Of a DNA stretch of 64,000 bases, positions 8,415 through 17,399 are shown one piece after another (position 1 is the first letter of the stretch; the number at the start of each line of letters is the position of its first letter). The notes beneath the pieces are model-generated. The model worked only from the letters and a program-made list of their open reading frames with translations, was not told the DNA's origin and searched no databases. Position numbers and translations under genes: made by a program. This DNA comes from Bradyrhizobium iriomotense. GTDB taxonomy: Bacteria > Pseudomonadota > Alphaproteobacteria > Rhizobiales > Xanthobacteraceae. The stretch lies in the NCBI RefSeq assembly GCF_018130765.1, contig NZ_JAFCJZ010000020.1, forward strand, positions 62,001 to 126,000, written 5' to 3'.

Positions 8415-9093
8415 GGAGGCAATATCCGATGCCGCGAATGGTATGGATCAGCGGATAGGCCTGGGCGTCGTCGACCTTGCGGCGGACGCGGCCGACATAG
8501 ACGTCGATGATGTTGGTCGAGGGATCGAAATGCAGGTCCCAGACGTGCTGGAGCAGCATCGCGCGGGAGACGACGCGGCCCTCATTGCGGACCAGATATT
8601 CGAGCAGCTGGAATTCACGCGGCAGCAGCGGAATCTTGCGGCCGCGGCGGCTGGCACTGCGCGCGATCAGGTCGATGGCGAGGTCGCCGACTCGCAAGAC
8701 CGTCTCCTTGGCGACGGTGTCGCTGCGGCGTCCGAGCGCTTCCAGGCGCGCCAACAGCTCGACGAAGGAGAACGGCTTGACCAGATAGTCGTCGCCGCCG
8801 GCGCGCAAGCCCCGGACGCGATCGTCGACCTCGCCGAGCGCCGAGATAATCAGGAAGGGCGCAGCGATGCCGTCGTCGCGCAATTGGCGCATCACGGTGA
8901 TGCCGTCGATGTCGGGCAGCATGCGATCGATGGTGATCACGGCATAGTCGCGCGCGACGCCGTGGCTGAGGGCCTCGCGCCCGGTGGCGGCGAGATCAAC
9001 GTCATAGCCCGAGGTCGTCAGCTCCTCGACGAGCTGGCCTGCGGTTTCCGGATCGTCCTCGACGACCAGGATGCGGCGGTGACCTCCGATCAT
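8401..9093 (-). CDS. OmpR/PhoB-family response regulator
   Basis: 230 residues. Receiver domain with acidic pair EDD (12-14), phospho-acceptor Asp56 (ITIDRMLPDIDG), Ser84 and Lys106 (LVKPFS), followed by a winged-helix DNA-binding domain (LLPREFQLLEYLVRNEGRVV ... VDVYVGRVRRKVD-like end). First gene of the regulator-kinase-amidohydrolase series, overlapping the kinase gene by 14 bp. Likely controls its own operon or nearby transport/catabolic genes, but no operator repeat could be assigned. Confidence 0.94.
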   Translation of the reverse strand: MIGGHRRILVVEDDPETAGQLVEELTTSGYDVDLAATGREALSHGVARDYAVITIDRMLPDIDGITVMRQLRDDGIAAPFLIISALGEVDDRVRGLRAGGDDYLVKPFSFVELLARLEALGRRSDTVAKETVLRVGDLAIDLIARSASRRGRKIPLLPREFQLLEYLVRNEGRVVSRAMLLQHVWDLHFDPSTNIIDVYVGRVRRKVDDAQAYPLIHTIRGIGYCLRAPG

Positions 9094-9193
9094 GCAAAAC
9101 TCCGCGCGACGATCGCCACCAGACTATCCCGTTCCGGGGCTGAGCGGAACTGCCCGATGGCGATCGCGACAATGGTGCGGTACGGCGATGCGA

Positions 9194-9724
9194 CTACCAA
9201 TAGTCTCCGCACACATTGACCCATTGCCAGCCATACGGCGTCCAGCTCCTGCGCCAGCAGCCATCGTCGTAGTAGTTGGCATAGATGAACGGCGCGCCGA
9301 CGAAGGCGAACCGGTGGAAGTGATGACGGTGGAAGAAGGCATGGCGGCCGATGAAGGGCCTGCCGTGCCAGCCCGTGCCGGCAAACCGCGGTCCAAAGGC
9401 GGCGCGGGTCGCCAGCGGAGCAGCGGCAAAGCGGGGTCCGATGGCGGCGTGGGCGGCCATTGGCGAACCGACGAAGCGGGCACCACCGAAATGAGGGCCG
9501 CCCATCCCGCCAGATCGCATGGCCCCGCCACCCATGCCGCCACCACCGACATGCATGCCGCCACCACCGAAGTGGCCACCGCCGCCAAAGCCGCCATGGC
9601 CACCACCGCCGAAGCCGCCGTGACCTCCGCCACCCATGCCGCCACGGGCGAGCACTGGTGAAGCGAGCGCCATCACCGCGGCGACCGTCACCGCAGTGAT
9701 GCCTTTGAGAAGCCTGTTGTCCAT
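9194..9724 (-). CDS. Secreted Gly/His-rich low-complexity protein
   Basis: 176 residues. Signal peptide (ends near ASPVLARGG), then ~45 residues of tandem GGGGHGGFG-type repeats, an Ala/Met-rich linker, and a C-terminal segment rich in His and aromatic residues (GRHAFFHRHHFHRFAF, then WTPYGWQWVNVCGDYW with two Cys). Similar short secreted proteins are common in rhizobia but have no known function. His clusters suggest metal or surface binding (inference). An AGGAGG sequence precedes the ATG at a suitable distance. Confidence 0.8.
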   Translation of the reverse strand: MDNRLLKGITAVTVAAVMALASPVLARGGMGGGGHGGFGGGGHGGFGGGGHFGGGGMHVGGGGMGGGAMRSGGMGGPHFGGARFVGSPMAAHAAIGPRFAAAPLATRAAFGPRFAGTGWHGRPFIGRHAFFHRHHFHRFAFVGAPFIYANYYDDGCWRRSWTPYGWQWVNVCGDYW

Positions 9725-9855
9725 CGAAGCATCCTCCTTGCAGTGCGGCGATCAGCGCGCCGCACGAGGACGATCAGATGAGGAGAATGGACAGGTGCGT
9801 TCAACTTACAAATGCGCCAGATTCTGACGCCGGTGTTAGGGAGGGCACGCTCTCT

Positions 9856-10041
9856 CACTCCCTCTCCCCGTTCTTACGGGGAGAGGGTGGGGTGAGGGGC
9901 GCTTCCGCGAATGTGATTTGAGTTGAGGACGCGCAGCTTAGGAGTCGGCAGCATCTGTGGTCTGGCCCGCACGGTGCCCTACCCCTCACCCGGATCGCTG
10001 ACGCGATCCGACCTCTCCCCGCAAAGGGCGGGGAGAGGTTA
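9856..10041. repeat. Paired palindromic repeat (family C, CTCTCCCC/GGGGAGAG type)
   Basis: Two facing elements: CCCTCTCCCC...GGGGAGAGGG followed by TGGGGTGAGGGGC (about 9861-9901), and CCCCTCACCC ... CCTCTCCCCGC...GCGGGGAGAGG (about 9982-10039). Each contains its own hairpin and the two are inverted relative to each other. The same design is seen at 24661-24815 and 58150-58300. Located between the Gly/His-rich gene and tex, close to the tex stop codon; could act as a transcript-end structure. Confidence 0.7.
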
Positions 10042-10047
10042 AAGGCA

Positions 10048-12378
10048 TCACGCCCGCTTGCCGCTCTTCTCGGCGGCGCGGCGCATGGCTTCCGCGAGGG
10101 CGCCGCCGCCGGAGGATTCCTGCTTGCGCGGCGCGGACGAGGTCATGCGGCTGGCGTTGCGCTGGCCGTTGTCGCGCTGCATGCCGGGAGCATCCTTCTT
10201 GGCGCCGACCTCGTCGTCGAGCCGCAGCGTCAGCGAGATGCGCTTGCGGGCGACCTCGAAGTCCAGCACCTTCACCTTGACGATGTCGCCGGGCTTCACC
10301 ACCTCGCGCGGATCCTTGATAAAGTTCTTCGACATCGCCGAGATGTGGACGAGGCCATCCTGGTGCACGCCGATGTCGACGAAAGCGCCGAACGCGGCGA
10401 CGTTGGTCACCGTGCCCTCGAGGATCATGCCCTTCTTGAGATCCTTGATCTCCTCGACGCCTTCCTTGAACACCGCGGCCTTGAACGCCGGACGCGGGTC
10501 GCGGCCGGGCTTTTCCAATTCGCGCAGGATGTCGGTGACGGTCGGCAGACCGAAGGTCTCGTCGACAAAATCCTTCGGCTTCAGGGTGCGCACGATCTCG
10601 CTGCTGCCGATCAGCGCCTTGATGTCGCTCTTGGTCGCTTCGAGAATCCGCCGCACCACCGGATAGGCTTCCGGATGCACGCCGGAGGCGTCGAGCGGGT
10701 CCTCGCCGCCAAGGATGCGCAGGAAGCCCGCGCACTGCTCGAACGCCTTGGGCCCAAGCCGCGGCACGTCCTTGAGCGCCTTGCGCGACTTGAACGGGCC
10801 GTTGGCGTCGCGATGCGCGACGATGCTCGCGGCAAGGCCGGAGCCGACGCCCGACACGCGCGCGAGCAGCGGCGCGGAGGCGGTATTGACGTCGACGCCG
10901 ACGGCATTCACGCAGTCCTCGACCACGGCATCGAGCGATTTGGCGAGCTTGGCCTGGCCGAGGTCGTGCTGGTACTGTCCGACGCCGATCGCCTTCGGCT
11001 CGATCTTGACGAGCTCGGCGAGCGGATCCTGCAGGCGTCGCGCGATCGAAACCGCGCCACGCAGGGTGACGTCGAGGCCGGGCAGCTCCTCCGAGGCGAA
11101 AGCCGAGGCCGAATAGACCGACGCGCCGGCTTCCGATACGACGATCTTGTTCATCTTCAGCTCAGCCAGGCCCTTGACGAGATCGCCTGCGAGCTTGTCG
11201 GTTTCGCGGGAGGCGGTGCCGTTGCCGATCGCGATCAGCTCGACGCGATGCTTCAGCGCAAGCTTGCCGAGGATCGCGAGCGACTCGTTCCACTGCCGCT
11301 GCGGCTCGTGCGGATAGATCACGGCAGTATCGACCACCTTGCCGGTCGCATCGGTAACAGCGACCTTGACGCCGGTACGGTAGCCGGGATCGAGACCCAT
11401 GGTGGCGCGGGTGCCGGCCGGTGCCGCCAGCAGCAGGTCGCGCAGATTGGAGGCGAACACGCGCACGGCTTCGGTCTCGGCCGCATTCCACAGCCGCATC
11501 CGCAGGTCGATGTTGAGATGCACCTGGATCTTGGTGCGCCAGGCCCAGCGCACGGTGTCGATCAGCCAGCGGTCGCCGGCACGCTTGAGGTCGGCGATGC
11601 CGAAGCGCTTCATGATCTTCAGCTCATAGGCGCCCGGCACGCCAGCCAGCGGCGCTTCCTCGGCCTGGATCTGGAGGTCGAGGATTTCTTCCTTTTCGCC
11701 GCGGAACATCGCGAGGATGCGATGCGAGGGCAGCCTGGTCAGCGGCTCGGAGAAATCGAAATAGTCGGCGAACTTTTCGCCCTCGGTCTTCTTGCCGTCG
11801 CGCACCTTGGAGGCCATGCGCGCATTGGTCCACACGTCCTCGCGCAACGCACCGATCAAATCGGCGTCCTCGTCGAAGCGCTCGACCAGGATGGCGCGGG
11901 CGCCGTCGAGCGCGGCCGCGGCGTCGGCAACGCCCTTCTCGGCGTTGATGAAGCCTTCGGCCACGACCTTCGGATCGTTGCCGGACTCGGCGATGAGCCG
12001 ATTGGCGAGCGGCTCGAGGCCGGCTTCCTTGGCGATCTCGGCCTTGGTGCGGCGCTTCGGCTTGAACGGCAGATAGATGTCTTCGAGGCGCGCCTTGCTG
12101 TCGGCGGCCATGATGGAGGCTTCCAGCGCGGCGTCGAGCTTGCCCTGCTCACGGACCGATTCGAGGATGGCCTTGCGGCGGTCTTCGAGCTCGCGCAGAT
12201 AGACCAGGCGCTCCTCCAGGGTGCGCAGTTGCGCGTCGTCGAGCGCACCGGTCGCTTCCTTGCGGTAGCGGGCGATGAAGGGAACCGTTGCGCCGCCGTC
12301 GAGCAGCGTCACCGCCGCCTCGACCTGCTCCGCCCGAACCCCAAGCTCCTGCGCAATTTTCTGGTTGATATTTGCCAC
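10048..12378 (-). CDS. tex: Tex family RNA-binding transcription accessory protein
   Basis: 776 residues, the usual Tex length. N-terminal helical region (MANINQKIAQELGV, then VPFIARYRKEATGALDD), YqgF/RNase H-like domain (LGLDPGYRTGVKVAV-like segment read as MGLDPGYRTGVKVAV), helix-hairpin-helix motifs (VNTASAPLLARVSGVG; VPRLGPKAFEQCAGFLRI) and a C-terminal S1 RNA-binding domain (GMILEGTVTNVAAFGAFVDI). A basic low-complexity tail follows. Tex is a conserved cytoplasmic nucleic-acid binding protein affecting transcription and stress tolerance. Monocistronic as far as can be seen. Confidence 0.96.
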   Translation of the reverse strand: MANINQKIAQELGVRAEQVEAAVTLLDGGATVPFIARYRKEATGALDDAQLRTLEERLVYLRELEDRRKAILESVREQGKLDAALEASIMAADSKARLEDIYLPFKPKRRTKAEIAKEAGLEPLANRLIAESGNDPKVVAEGFINAEKGVADAAAALDGARAILVERFDEDADLIGALREDVWTNARMASKVRDGKKTEGEKFADYFDFSEPLTRLPSHRILAMFRGEKEEILDLQIQAEEAPLAGVPGAYELKIMKRFGIADLKRAGDRWLIDTVRWAWRTKIQVHLNIDLRMRLWNAAETEAVRVFASNLRDLLLAAPAGTRATMGLDPGYRTGVKVAVTDATGKVVDTAVIYPHEPQRQWNESLAILGKLALKHRVELIAIGNGTASRETDKLAGDLVKGLAELKMNKIVVSEAGASVYSASAFASEELPGLDVTLRGAVSIARRLQDPLAELVKIEPKAIGVGQYQHDLGQAKLAKSLDAVVEDCVNAVGVDVNTASAPLLARVSGVGSGLAASIVAHRDANGPFKSRKALKDVPRLGPKAFEQCAGFLRILGGEDPLDASGVHPEAYPVVRRILEATKSDIKALIGSSEIVRTLKPKDFVDETFGLPTVTDILRELEKPGRDPRPAFKAAVFKEGVEEIKDLKKGMILEGTVTNVAAFGAFVDIGVHQDGLVHISAMSKNFIKDPREVVKPGDIVKVKVLDFEVARKRISLTLRLDDEVGAKKDAPGMQRDNGQRNASRMTSSAPRKQESSGGGALAEAMRRAAEKSGKRA

Positions 12379-12560
12379 GCGAGAATCCCTCTATCCAAGC
12401 ACGCGACGCAAACCGAAATCCGGCCGCGGGACGCCGCTTATGGACCAACCAAGGTTGATTCATCAAGGTGCGGCGCGCAACCGTCGACAGAGGATTTTTT
12501 TGTTGAACCGATGCGATCTCGCCACAATCGTGGGGATGGCGAGGGCGGCGCGCATACTTC

Positions 12561-12688
12561 GCTGTCGTCCTGGCGAAAGCCAGGACCCACCGCGGAATCC
12601 ATCGATTGCTGACGATCTGAGTACCGACAGTGAGCCTTCGCCAAACCACTCCCTGGGGTAATGGGTCCTGGCTTTCGCCAGGACGACA
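12561..12688. repeat. Paired palindromic repeat (family A, TCGTCCTGGCGAAAGCCAGGAC type)
   Basis: Left half carries GTCGTCCTGGCGAAAGCCAG near 12564; right half carries TGGGTCCTGGCTTTCGCC near 12662 followed by AGGACGAC. The halves are reverse complements separated by about 70 bases, and each is itself a hairpin. A close copy is at 52382-52510. It occupies most of the 12379-12781 gap between tex and the divergent ring-opening amidohydrolase gene; no gene is seen there. Confidence 0.8.
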
Positions 12689-12781
12689 CCGAGAATGGCG
12701 CACATGGCCTGGATATCTTGACAGCCGCCCCATTACCCAGGCTGTTTGCACTGCCGGGCCACCGAACTCCAAGGACCATTC

Positions 12782-13891
12782 ATGCGCACCACATCGGTCG
12801 GCGTCTTCAAAATCGCCACCACGGGCCCCGGCGACGTTTCCGGCCTGATGGCCATGATCGGCTCCGGCGCGATCGATCCGAAATCGATCCTTGCCATTCT
12901 CGGCAAGACCGAGGGCAATGGCGGCGTCAACGACTTTACCCGGGAGTACGCCGTCGCTGCGCTGTGCACGGCGCTGGCGCCGCAACTCGGTCTCACCGCG
13001 CACGAGGTCGAGCAGCGCATCGCCTTCGTGATGTCCGGCGGCACCGAGGGCGTGCTGAGCCCGCATATCACGGTGTTCACGCGCCGCGAGGCCGAGCGGA
13101 CGGCGGGCCTGTCAGGCAAGCGCCTGAGCATCGGCATGGCGCATACGCGGGATTTCCTGCCCGAAGAGCTTGGACGCTCCGCGCAGATCACGGAGACGGC
13201 CAAGGCTGTGAAGGCCGCGATGGCGGACGCCGGCATCGTTGAGCCCGCCGACGTGCATTTCGTGCAGATCAAGTGCCCGCTGCTCACCAGCGAGCGTGTC
13301 GCGGCGGCAGCTGCACGCGGCAACAAGGTGGTGACGACAAGCTCCTACAGCTCGATGGCCTATTCGCGCGGTGCCTCGGGGCTCGGGGTTGCCGTCGCGC
13401 TCGGCGAGATCGGCCCCGAGGTCCGGGATGAGGACGTGCTGCGGCGCTACGATCTGTTCTCGAACGTCGCGTCCACCTCGTCCGGGATCGAGCTGATGCA
13501 CAATGTCGTCATCGTGCTCGGCAATTCGGCGTCGTCAGCGAGCGCGTTCGAGATCGGGCACGCCGTGATGGAGGATGCCATCGACGCACCGGCGGTGGTA
13601 TCGGCGTTGAACAGCGTCGGGCTTGGCGTGGCGCCGCAGAGCACCGCGGGCCGCGCGCTCGTCAACATCTTCGCCAAGGCGGAAGCCTCGCCTGACGGCA
13701 GTGTGCGCGGCTTTCGCCACACCATGCTCGAGGATACCGACATCAGCTCGACACGCCACGCCCGCGCTGCGGTCGGCGGCCTGATCGCGGGCCTTGCCGG
13801 CACCGGCGCGGTCTACGTCTCAGGCGGTGCCGAGCATCAGGGGCCGGCTGGCGGCGGCCCGGTTGCAGCGATCGCACGACTGTCGGATTGA
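12782..13891 (+). CDS. Ring-opening amidohydrolase, cyanuric acid amidohydrolase/barbiturase family (AtzD/TrzD-like)
   Basis: 369 residues, the normal family size, from the ATG at 12782. The family opens the s-triazine ring of cyanuric acid (to carboxybiuret) or barbituric acid. It is built of three similar domains, each giving a Ser-Lys pair; the expected residues are visible as Lys42 (ILGKTEGNG), Ser85 (VMSGGTEG), Lys164 (VQIKCPLL), Ser234 (STSSGIE), Lys299 (NIFAKAE) and Ser347 (VSGGAEHQGP), so it looks fully active. The neighbour 120 bp downstream is an amidase-signature hydrolase in the same direction. Cyanuric acid rather than barbiturate is likely but not proven from sequence alone. Confidence 0.92.
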   Translation: MRTTSVGVFKIATTGPGDVSGLMAMIGSGAIDPKSILAILGKTEGNGGVNDFTREYAVAALCTALAPQLGLTAHEVEQRIAFVMSGGTEGVLSPHITVFTRREAERTAGLSGKRLSIGMAHTRDFLPEELGRSAQITETAKAVKAAMADAGIVEPADVHFVQIKCPLLTSERVAAAAARGNKVVTTSSYSSMAYSRGASGLGVAVALGEIGPEVRDEDVLRRYDLFSNVASTSSGIELMHNVVIVLGNSASSASAFEIGHAVMEDAIDAPAVVSALNSVGLGVAPQSTAGRALVNIFAKAEASPDGSVRGFRHTMLEDTDISSTRHARAAVGGLIAGLAGTGAVYVSGGAEHQGPAGGGPVAAIARLSD

Positions 13892-14011
13892 TAGAGCCGG
13901 CATCATCCGACCTCTCCGCCCGGCGCAACCCTGCCCCTCGCGCCGGCTCAGTTGATTCACGCGGGCCATTGCGAAAAAGGTGGCGCCGCACCTTAAGGGG
14001 ATTTTGACTGC

Positions 14012-15481
14012 ATGACGTTGCCGATGAGCTGGAATGAATGGGCGCAGCACGATGGCGTGGCGCTGGCGGCCCGCGTCCGCAAGGGCGAGCTGACGGCGAA
14101 GGAATTGGCGCGCCAGGCCGCCGCAGGCGTCGCCAAGGTCAATCCGGCCCTGTCGGGCGTGGTCGAGCTGTTCGAGGACGTGATCGCCGATCCCGCCAAG
14201 GACGGCGCCAATCTCGCAGGTCCCTTCGCCGGCCTGCCCTTCCTGATGAAGGATCTGGGACCGACCATGAAGGGCCGGCTCCAGGAGATGGGCTCGTTGC
14301 TGATGCGCGGCAATCGCGCGACCGCCGACACGTTCCTGACCGGTAAATTCCGCCAGGCGGGGCTCAACCTGATCGGGCGCACCACGACGCCGGAATTCGG
14401 CGTGTGCTCTTCGGCCGACAATCCGGCTGTCTATGTCACCCGCAATCCCTGGAATACCGACTACACCACCTGCGGCTCGTCGGCCGGCAGCGCGGCGATG
14501 GTGGCGGCCGGCGTGGTGCCGATCGCGCATGCGACCGACGGCGGCGGCTCGATCCGCATTCCCGCCGGCGTCAACGGCAATATCGGATTGAAGGTCTCGC
14601 GCGGCGTCTTCTCGCTGGCCCCGCACATGTCCGACCTCACCGGTCTCGTCTCGATCCAGGGCTGCCAGTCGCGCTCGGTGCGCGATACCGCCGCCTTCGT
14701 CGATCACGCCCGCGGGCCTGCGCCCGGCGAGTTCATGCCGTTCTGGACCACGGCGCAGCCATATTCGGAAATGATCAAGCGCGATCCGACAAAACTTCGC
14801 ATCGCGCTGTCGCATACATGGGGCGATTACACGGCGACGCCCGAGATCGCAGCCGAGCTGGAGAAGACCGGCCGCTTCCTCGAGGGCCTCGGCCATCACG
14901 TCGATTATGCACTGCCGGAGCTCGACTTCCGCGCGGCCTTCGCGGCGCAGACGACCTGCTACATCTCGAATTTCGCCGTGGTGATCTCCAACATGCTCGC
15001 CGCGCGCGGGCTGGAGAAGCCGCCGGAAGATCTGATCGAGCCCATGAACATCCGGATCTGGGAAGCCGGGCGCCACACCAGCTTCGCCGAGCGGGCGAAG
15101 ATGCAAGCCGTGTTCAACACGACGTCACGCGGCTTCGGCGCGTTCTTCGAGCAGTGGGACGTGATCCTGACGCCGATCACCGCGCTGCCGACGCCGAAGG
15201 TCGGCACCAGGGAATATCTCACCATCTCCGACAACCCTGATGTCCTCGACTGGTTCGGCAATCTCTGGCGCTTCTTCGCCTTCACGCCGCTCGCCAATCT
15301 CTGCGGCATGCCCGCGATCTCGATGCCGATGGCAGCGCAGGATCACGGCCTGCCGCTCGGCATCCAGGCGATCGCCAAGCAGGCCAATGACGGCCTCCTG
15401 CTGCAGCTCGCCGCCCAGATCGAGCGCGCACTCGACGGCAAGTGGAACGGCGGCAAGAAGCCGAAGGTGCATGTGAGCTAG
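14012..15481 (+). CDS. Amidase-signature family hydrolase (NylA-like)
   Basis: 489 residues. Ser-cisSer-Lys triad is intact: Lys80 (FLMKDLG), cis-Ser156 in CGSSAGSAA and nucleophile Ser180 in DGGGSIRIPAG; the 24-residue spacing between the two serines is that of the family. The overall length and N-terminus resemble 6-aminohexanoate-cyclic-dimer hydrolase NylA, but biuret hydrolase (AtzE) belongs to the same superfamily. Its position just after the cyanuric acid amidohydrolase homologue suggests it could act on a downstream amide such as biuret; this is inference. No AtzG-like small subunit is present between them. Confidence 0.9.
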   Translation: MTLPMSWNEWAQHDGVALAARVRKGELTAKELARQAAAGVAKVNPALSGVVELFEDVIADPAKDGANLAGPFAGLPFLMKDLGPTMKGRLQEMGSLLMRGNRATADTFLTGKFRQAGLNLIGRTTTPEFGVCSSADNPAVYVTRNPWNTDYTTCGSSAGSAAMVAAGVVPIAHATDGGGSIRIPAGVNGNIGLKVSRGVFSLAPHMSDLTGLVSIQGCQSRSVRDTAAFVDHARGPAPGEFMPFWTTAQPYSEMIKRDPTKLRIALSHTWGDYTATPEIAAELEKTGRFLEGLGHHVDYALPELDFRAAFAAQTTCYISNFAVVISNMLAARGLEKPPEDLIEPMNIRIWEAGRHTSFAERAKMQAVFNTTSRGFGAFFEQWDVILTPITALPTPKVGTREYLTISDNPDVLDWFGNLWRFFAFTPLANLCGMPAISMPMAAQDHGLPLGIQAIAKQANDGLLLQLAAQIERALDGKWNGGKKPKVHVS

Positions 15482-15557
15482 CAATCGATATCGCTCGACC
15501 TGAGACCCGTGTCGCGTCATTCTGGAGGCTTCCGGTTCCCCGACGGCGAGCACGCGA

Positions 15558-16442
15558 ATGGATGCCCATGAGATTCTCGAACGATTGAGCGCTTCGGAGG
15601 GACTTCCCACCGAGGCGATCCTGGCGGCGCGCGCCAACCAGGAGGAGATGATCCCGGTGTTCATCAAGGCCTTCGACCATTTTGTGTCGTCAGGCCCAGC
15701 ACCAACTGATCCCGGTCTCTTCTTCGCATTCCACCTGCTCGGAGAATGGCGCGCGAAAAGTGCTTACCGCATCCTCGCGCAATTCCTGCGGATGCCCGGC
15801 AACGCTGTGGATCGGATATTGGGCGACGCAGTCACTGCAACGACCCATCGGGTCATGGCGGCGGTGTTCGACGGTGACCCCGAACCTCTGCGAGAGATCG
15901 TCTACACGCCGGCAGCCGACGAGTACATCCGTTCACGCATGATCGAGGCGACCGCGCTCCTCACCCTGAGCGGCCTGCTCCCGCGCACATGGACCGCGCA
16001 ATTTCTTCGCGAGTGCTATGACCTGATCGAACCACAGGCGGACTGCTACGCCTGGTGCGGCTGGCAGCAATCGATCGCGTGGCTCGGATTGATCGACTTG
16101 AAGCCACTGGTGCAGGAGGCCTTCGCTCGGGGATTGATCGACACGACCTGGCTTTCATTCAGTGATTTCGAGAAAGACCTTCGCTATGCGATCGATCATC
16201 CAGGCGAGGCTCCGCCTCACCCGGGTGACAAACTGACCTTGTTCGAGGATACGATTCGAGAACTATCAACATGGGCCGCGTTCGATCCAGAATATCGGGC
16301 ACGGCAAAAGCGTCTCCTAACCCCATCGTTATCCGACGCACGAGCCAATCCATTTGCGAAGGTGGGCCGCAACGACCCCTGCCCTTGCGGCAGTGGCAAG
16401 AAATTCAAGAAGTGCTGCCTGAACGCGAATCTCGCCAGCTGA
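15558..16442 (+). CDS. DUF1186-like protein with C-terminal SEC-C zinc motif
   Basis: 294 residues. The first ~265 residues are an all-helical, HEAT-like region with repeated hydrophobic helices that fits the DUF1186 family. The last ~22 residues are a canonical SEC-C motif (GRNDPCPCGSGKKFKKCC), the zinc-binding module first seen at the end of SecA. The almost identical motif ends up near the N-terminus of the protein at 44151-44723. Function unknown; SEC-C usually marks protein-protein or ribosome/Sec-related contacts. Convergent with the next gene, with a 10-bp stem hairpin between. Confidence 0.82.
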   Translation: MDAHEILERLSASEGLPTEAILAARANQEEMIPVFIKAFDHFVSSGPAPTDPGLFFAFHLLGEWRAKSAYRILAQFLRMPGNAVDRILGDAVTATTHRVMAAVFDGDPEPLREIVYTPAADEYIRSRMIEATALLTLSGLLPRTWTAQFLRECYDLIEPQADCYAWCGWQQSIAWLGLIDLKPLVQEAFARGLIDTTWLSFSDFEKDLRYAIDHPGEAPPHPGDKLTLFEDTIRELSTWAAFDPEYRARQKRLLTPSLSDARANPFAKVGRNDPCPCGSGKKFKKCCLNANLAS

Positions 16443-16460
16443 AGCAACGCCAGCTCGTAG

Positions 16461-16486
16461 GGTGGGTTAGCGAAGCCTAACCCACC
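16461..16486. terminator. Strong hairpin between convergent genes
   Basis: Perfect 10-bp stem GGTGGGTTAG / CTAACCCACC with a six-base loop (CGAAGC). It lies in the 69-bp gap between two convergent genes, so it can serve as a bidirectional transcript end. It lacks a long T run on the plus strand. The preceding GTAGGGTGGG resembles the ends of family B repeats, so it may be a short member of that family. Confidence 0.5.
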
Positions 16487-16511
16487 TCTTCTCCTCGAGT
16501 CCTGTCGCGGA

Positions 16512-17216
16512 TTACGTCTTCCGCCGGTGCGTCGCGACGGTATCGGCGATCTGTCCGGGATCACGGGTTTGATCGAAGAACAGCCAGATGTCCGGCACAA
16601 GAATTCCGTGAGCCGTCGTGTAATCCTGGAAGCGCTGATAGATTCTCCGAATTAAATCCCTCGCGTCGCGGGCCGCTCCCTCGCTGACGTCGGCCACCTC
16701 AGCCCGGTACGCGGCCGATTCAACGGCGAAGCTACGTAACGCGACACGCTTCAGTCCCCGCGTGAGCACCCTGAACGTGCCATCGGCGAGCGGTTCGAAT
16801 TCGAGCAGTTGGGCCAGGATGCCGATCTCGTAGACATCCGCAAGTCGCGGCTCATCGACGCCCGCCTCTCGCTGGATCGCCACCACCACCTCCCGTCCGC
16901 CGTCGAACGCCTGGTTCAAGGCCTTGACTGTACTGTCGCGCCCGACGAACAGCGGATAGGTCGCGTTCGGAAATGGAACGAGATCGCGCAACGGAATAGC
17001 CGGATAGAGCGCCGTCGTCGTCTTGAGCCGCGCTGGCGCGATGATGTTGCGGCGATCGGCCTGAAGCATCGCCGACAACGTGTTCCAGTCGGCCACGCCC
17101 AGCATTTTCGACACCAGCTCCAGGCTCTCGCTGTGGCTGATGGTGACATCCTTGGTGGTGGTCAGAGATTGGCGCAGCGTCTGCGCCATAGCCTTGGCAT
17201 CGCGAAAATCGCGCAT
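16512..17216 (-). CDS. Fusion of a glyoxalase-related N-terminal segment with a Lon substrate-binding (LAN) domain
   Basis: 234 residues. Residues ~1-52 (FRDAKAMAQTLRQSL ... SHSESLELVSKMLGVADWNT) match the short helical segment found in 'glyoxalase superfamily' proteins of rhizobia. Residues ~70-195 are a Lon N-terminal domain (YPAIPLRDLVPFPNATYPLF, then VYEIGILAQLLEFEPLADGT, FRVLTRGLKRVAL). There is no AAA+ ATPase and no Lon protease domain: the protein ends soon after a helical tail. It may recognise damaged or unfolded substrates without degrading them. No adjacent protease gene. The ATG at 17216 is the only reasonable start. Confidence 0.85.
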   Translation of the reverse strand: MRDFRDAKAMAQTLRQSLTTTKDVTISHSESLELVSKMLGVADWNTLSAMLQADRRNIIAPARLKTTTALYPAIPLRDLVPFPNATYPLFVGRDSTVKALNQAFDGGREVVVAIQREAGVDEPRLADVYEIGILAQLLEFEPLADGTFRVLTRGLKRVALRSFAVESAAYRAEVADVSEGAARDARDLIRRIYQRFQDYTTAHGILVPDIWLFFDQTRDPGQIADTVATHRRKT

Positions 17217-17399
17217 CGGTAGATCCTCTGCAGGAGCGAACCAGATCTGTCAGGTGGTTGCGTTGCTGACCCGGTCGCTCGGGCAAAGGGGGCCGATCAA
17301 GGGCTCGATACGTTCACCATTCCACGGAGGGGGCAACCGGCAGGTCGTATCAACCTGCGCGAAAATTGGCGTAAAGAGAGCGCCGAGTCAATTGCCGCC

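Noticed and set aside
12455..12466. TTGAT-TC-ATCAA, similar to a FixK/FNR site
   Set aside because: The spacer is 2 bases instead of 4, and the site lies between a repeat and the tex start without relevant genes.
12561..12688. Paired repeats considered as a CRISPR array
   Set aside because: Only two inverted copies, no regular direct repeats or spacers and no cas genes.
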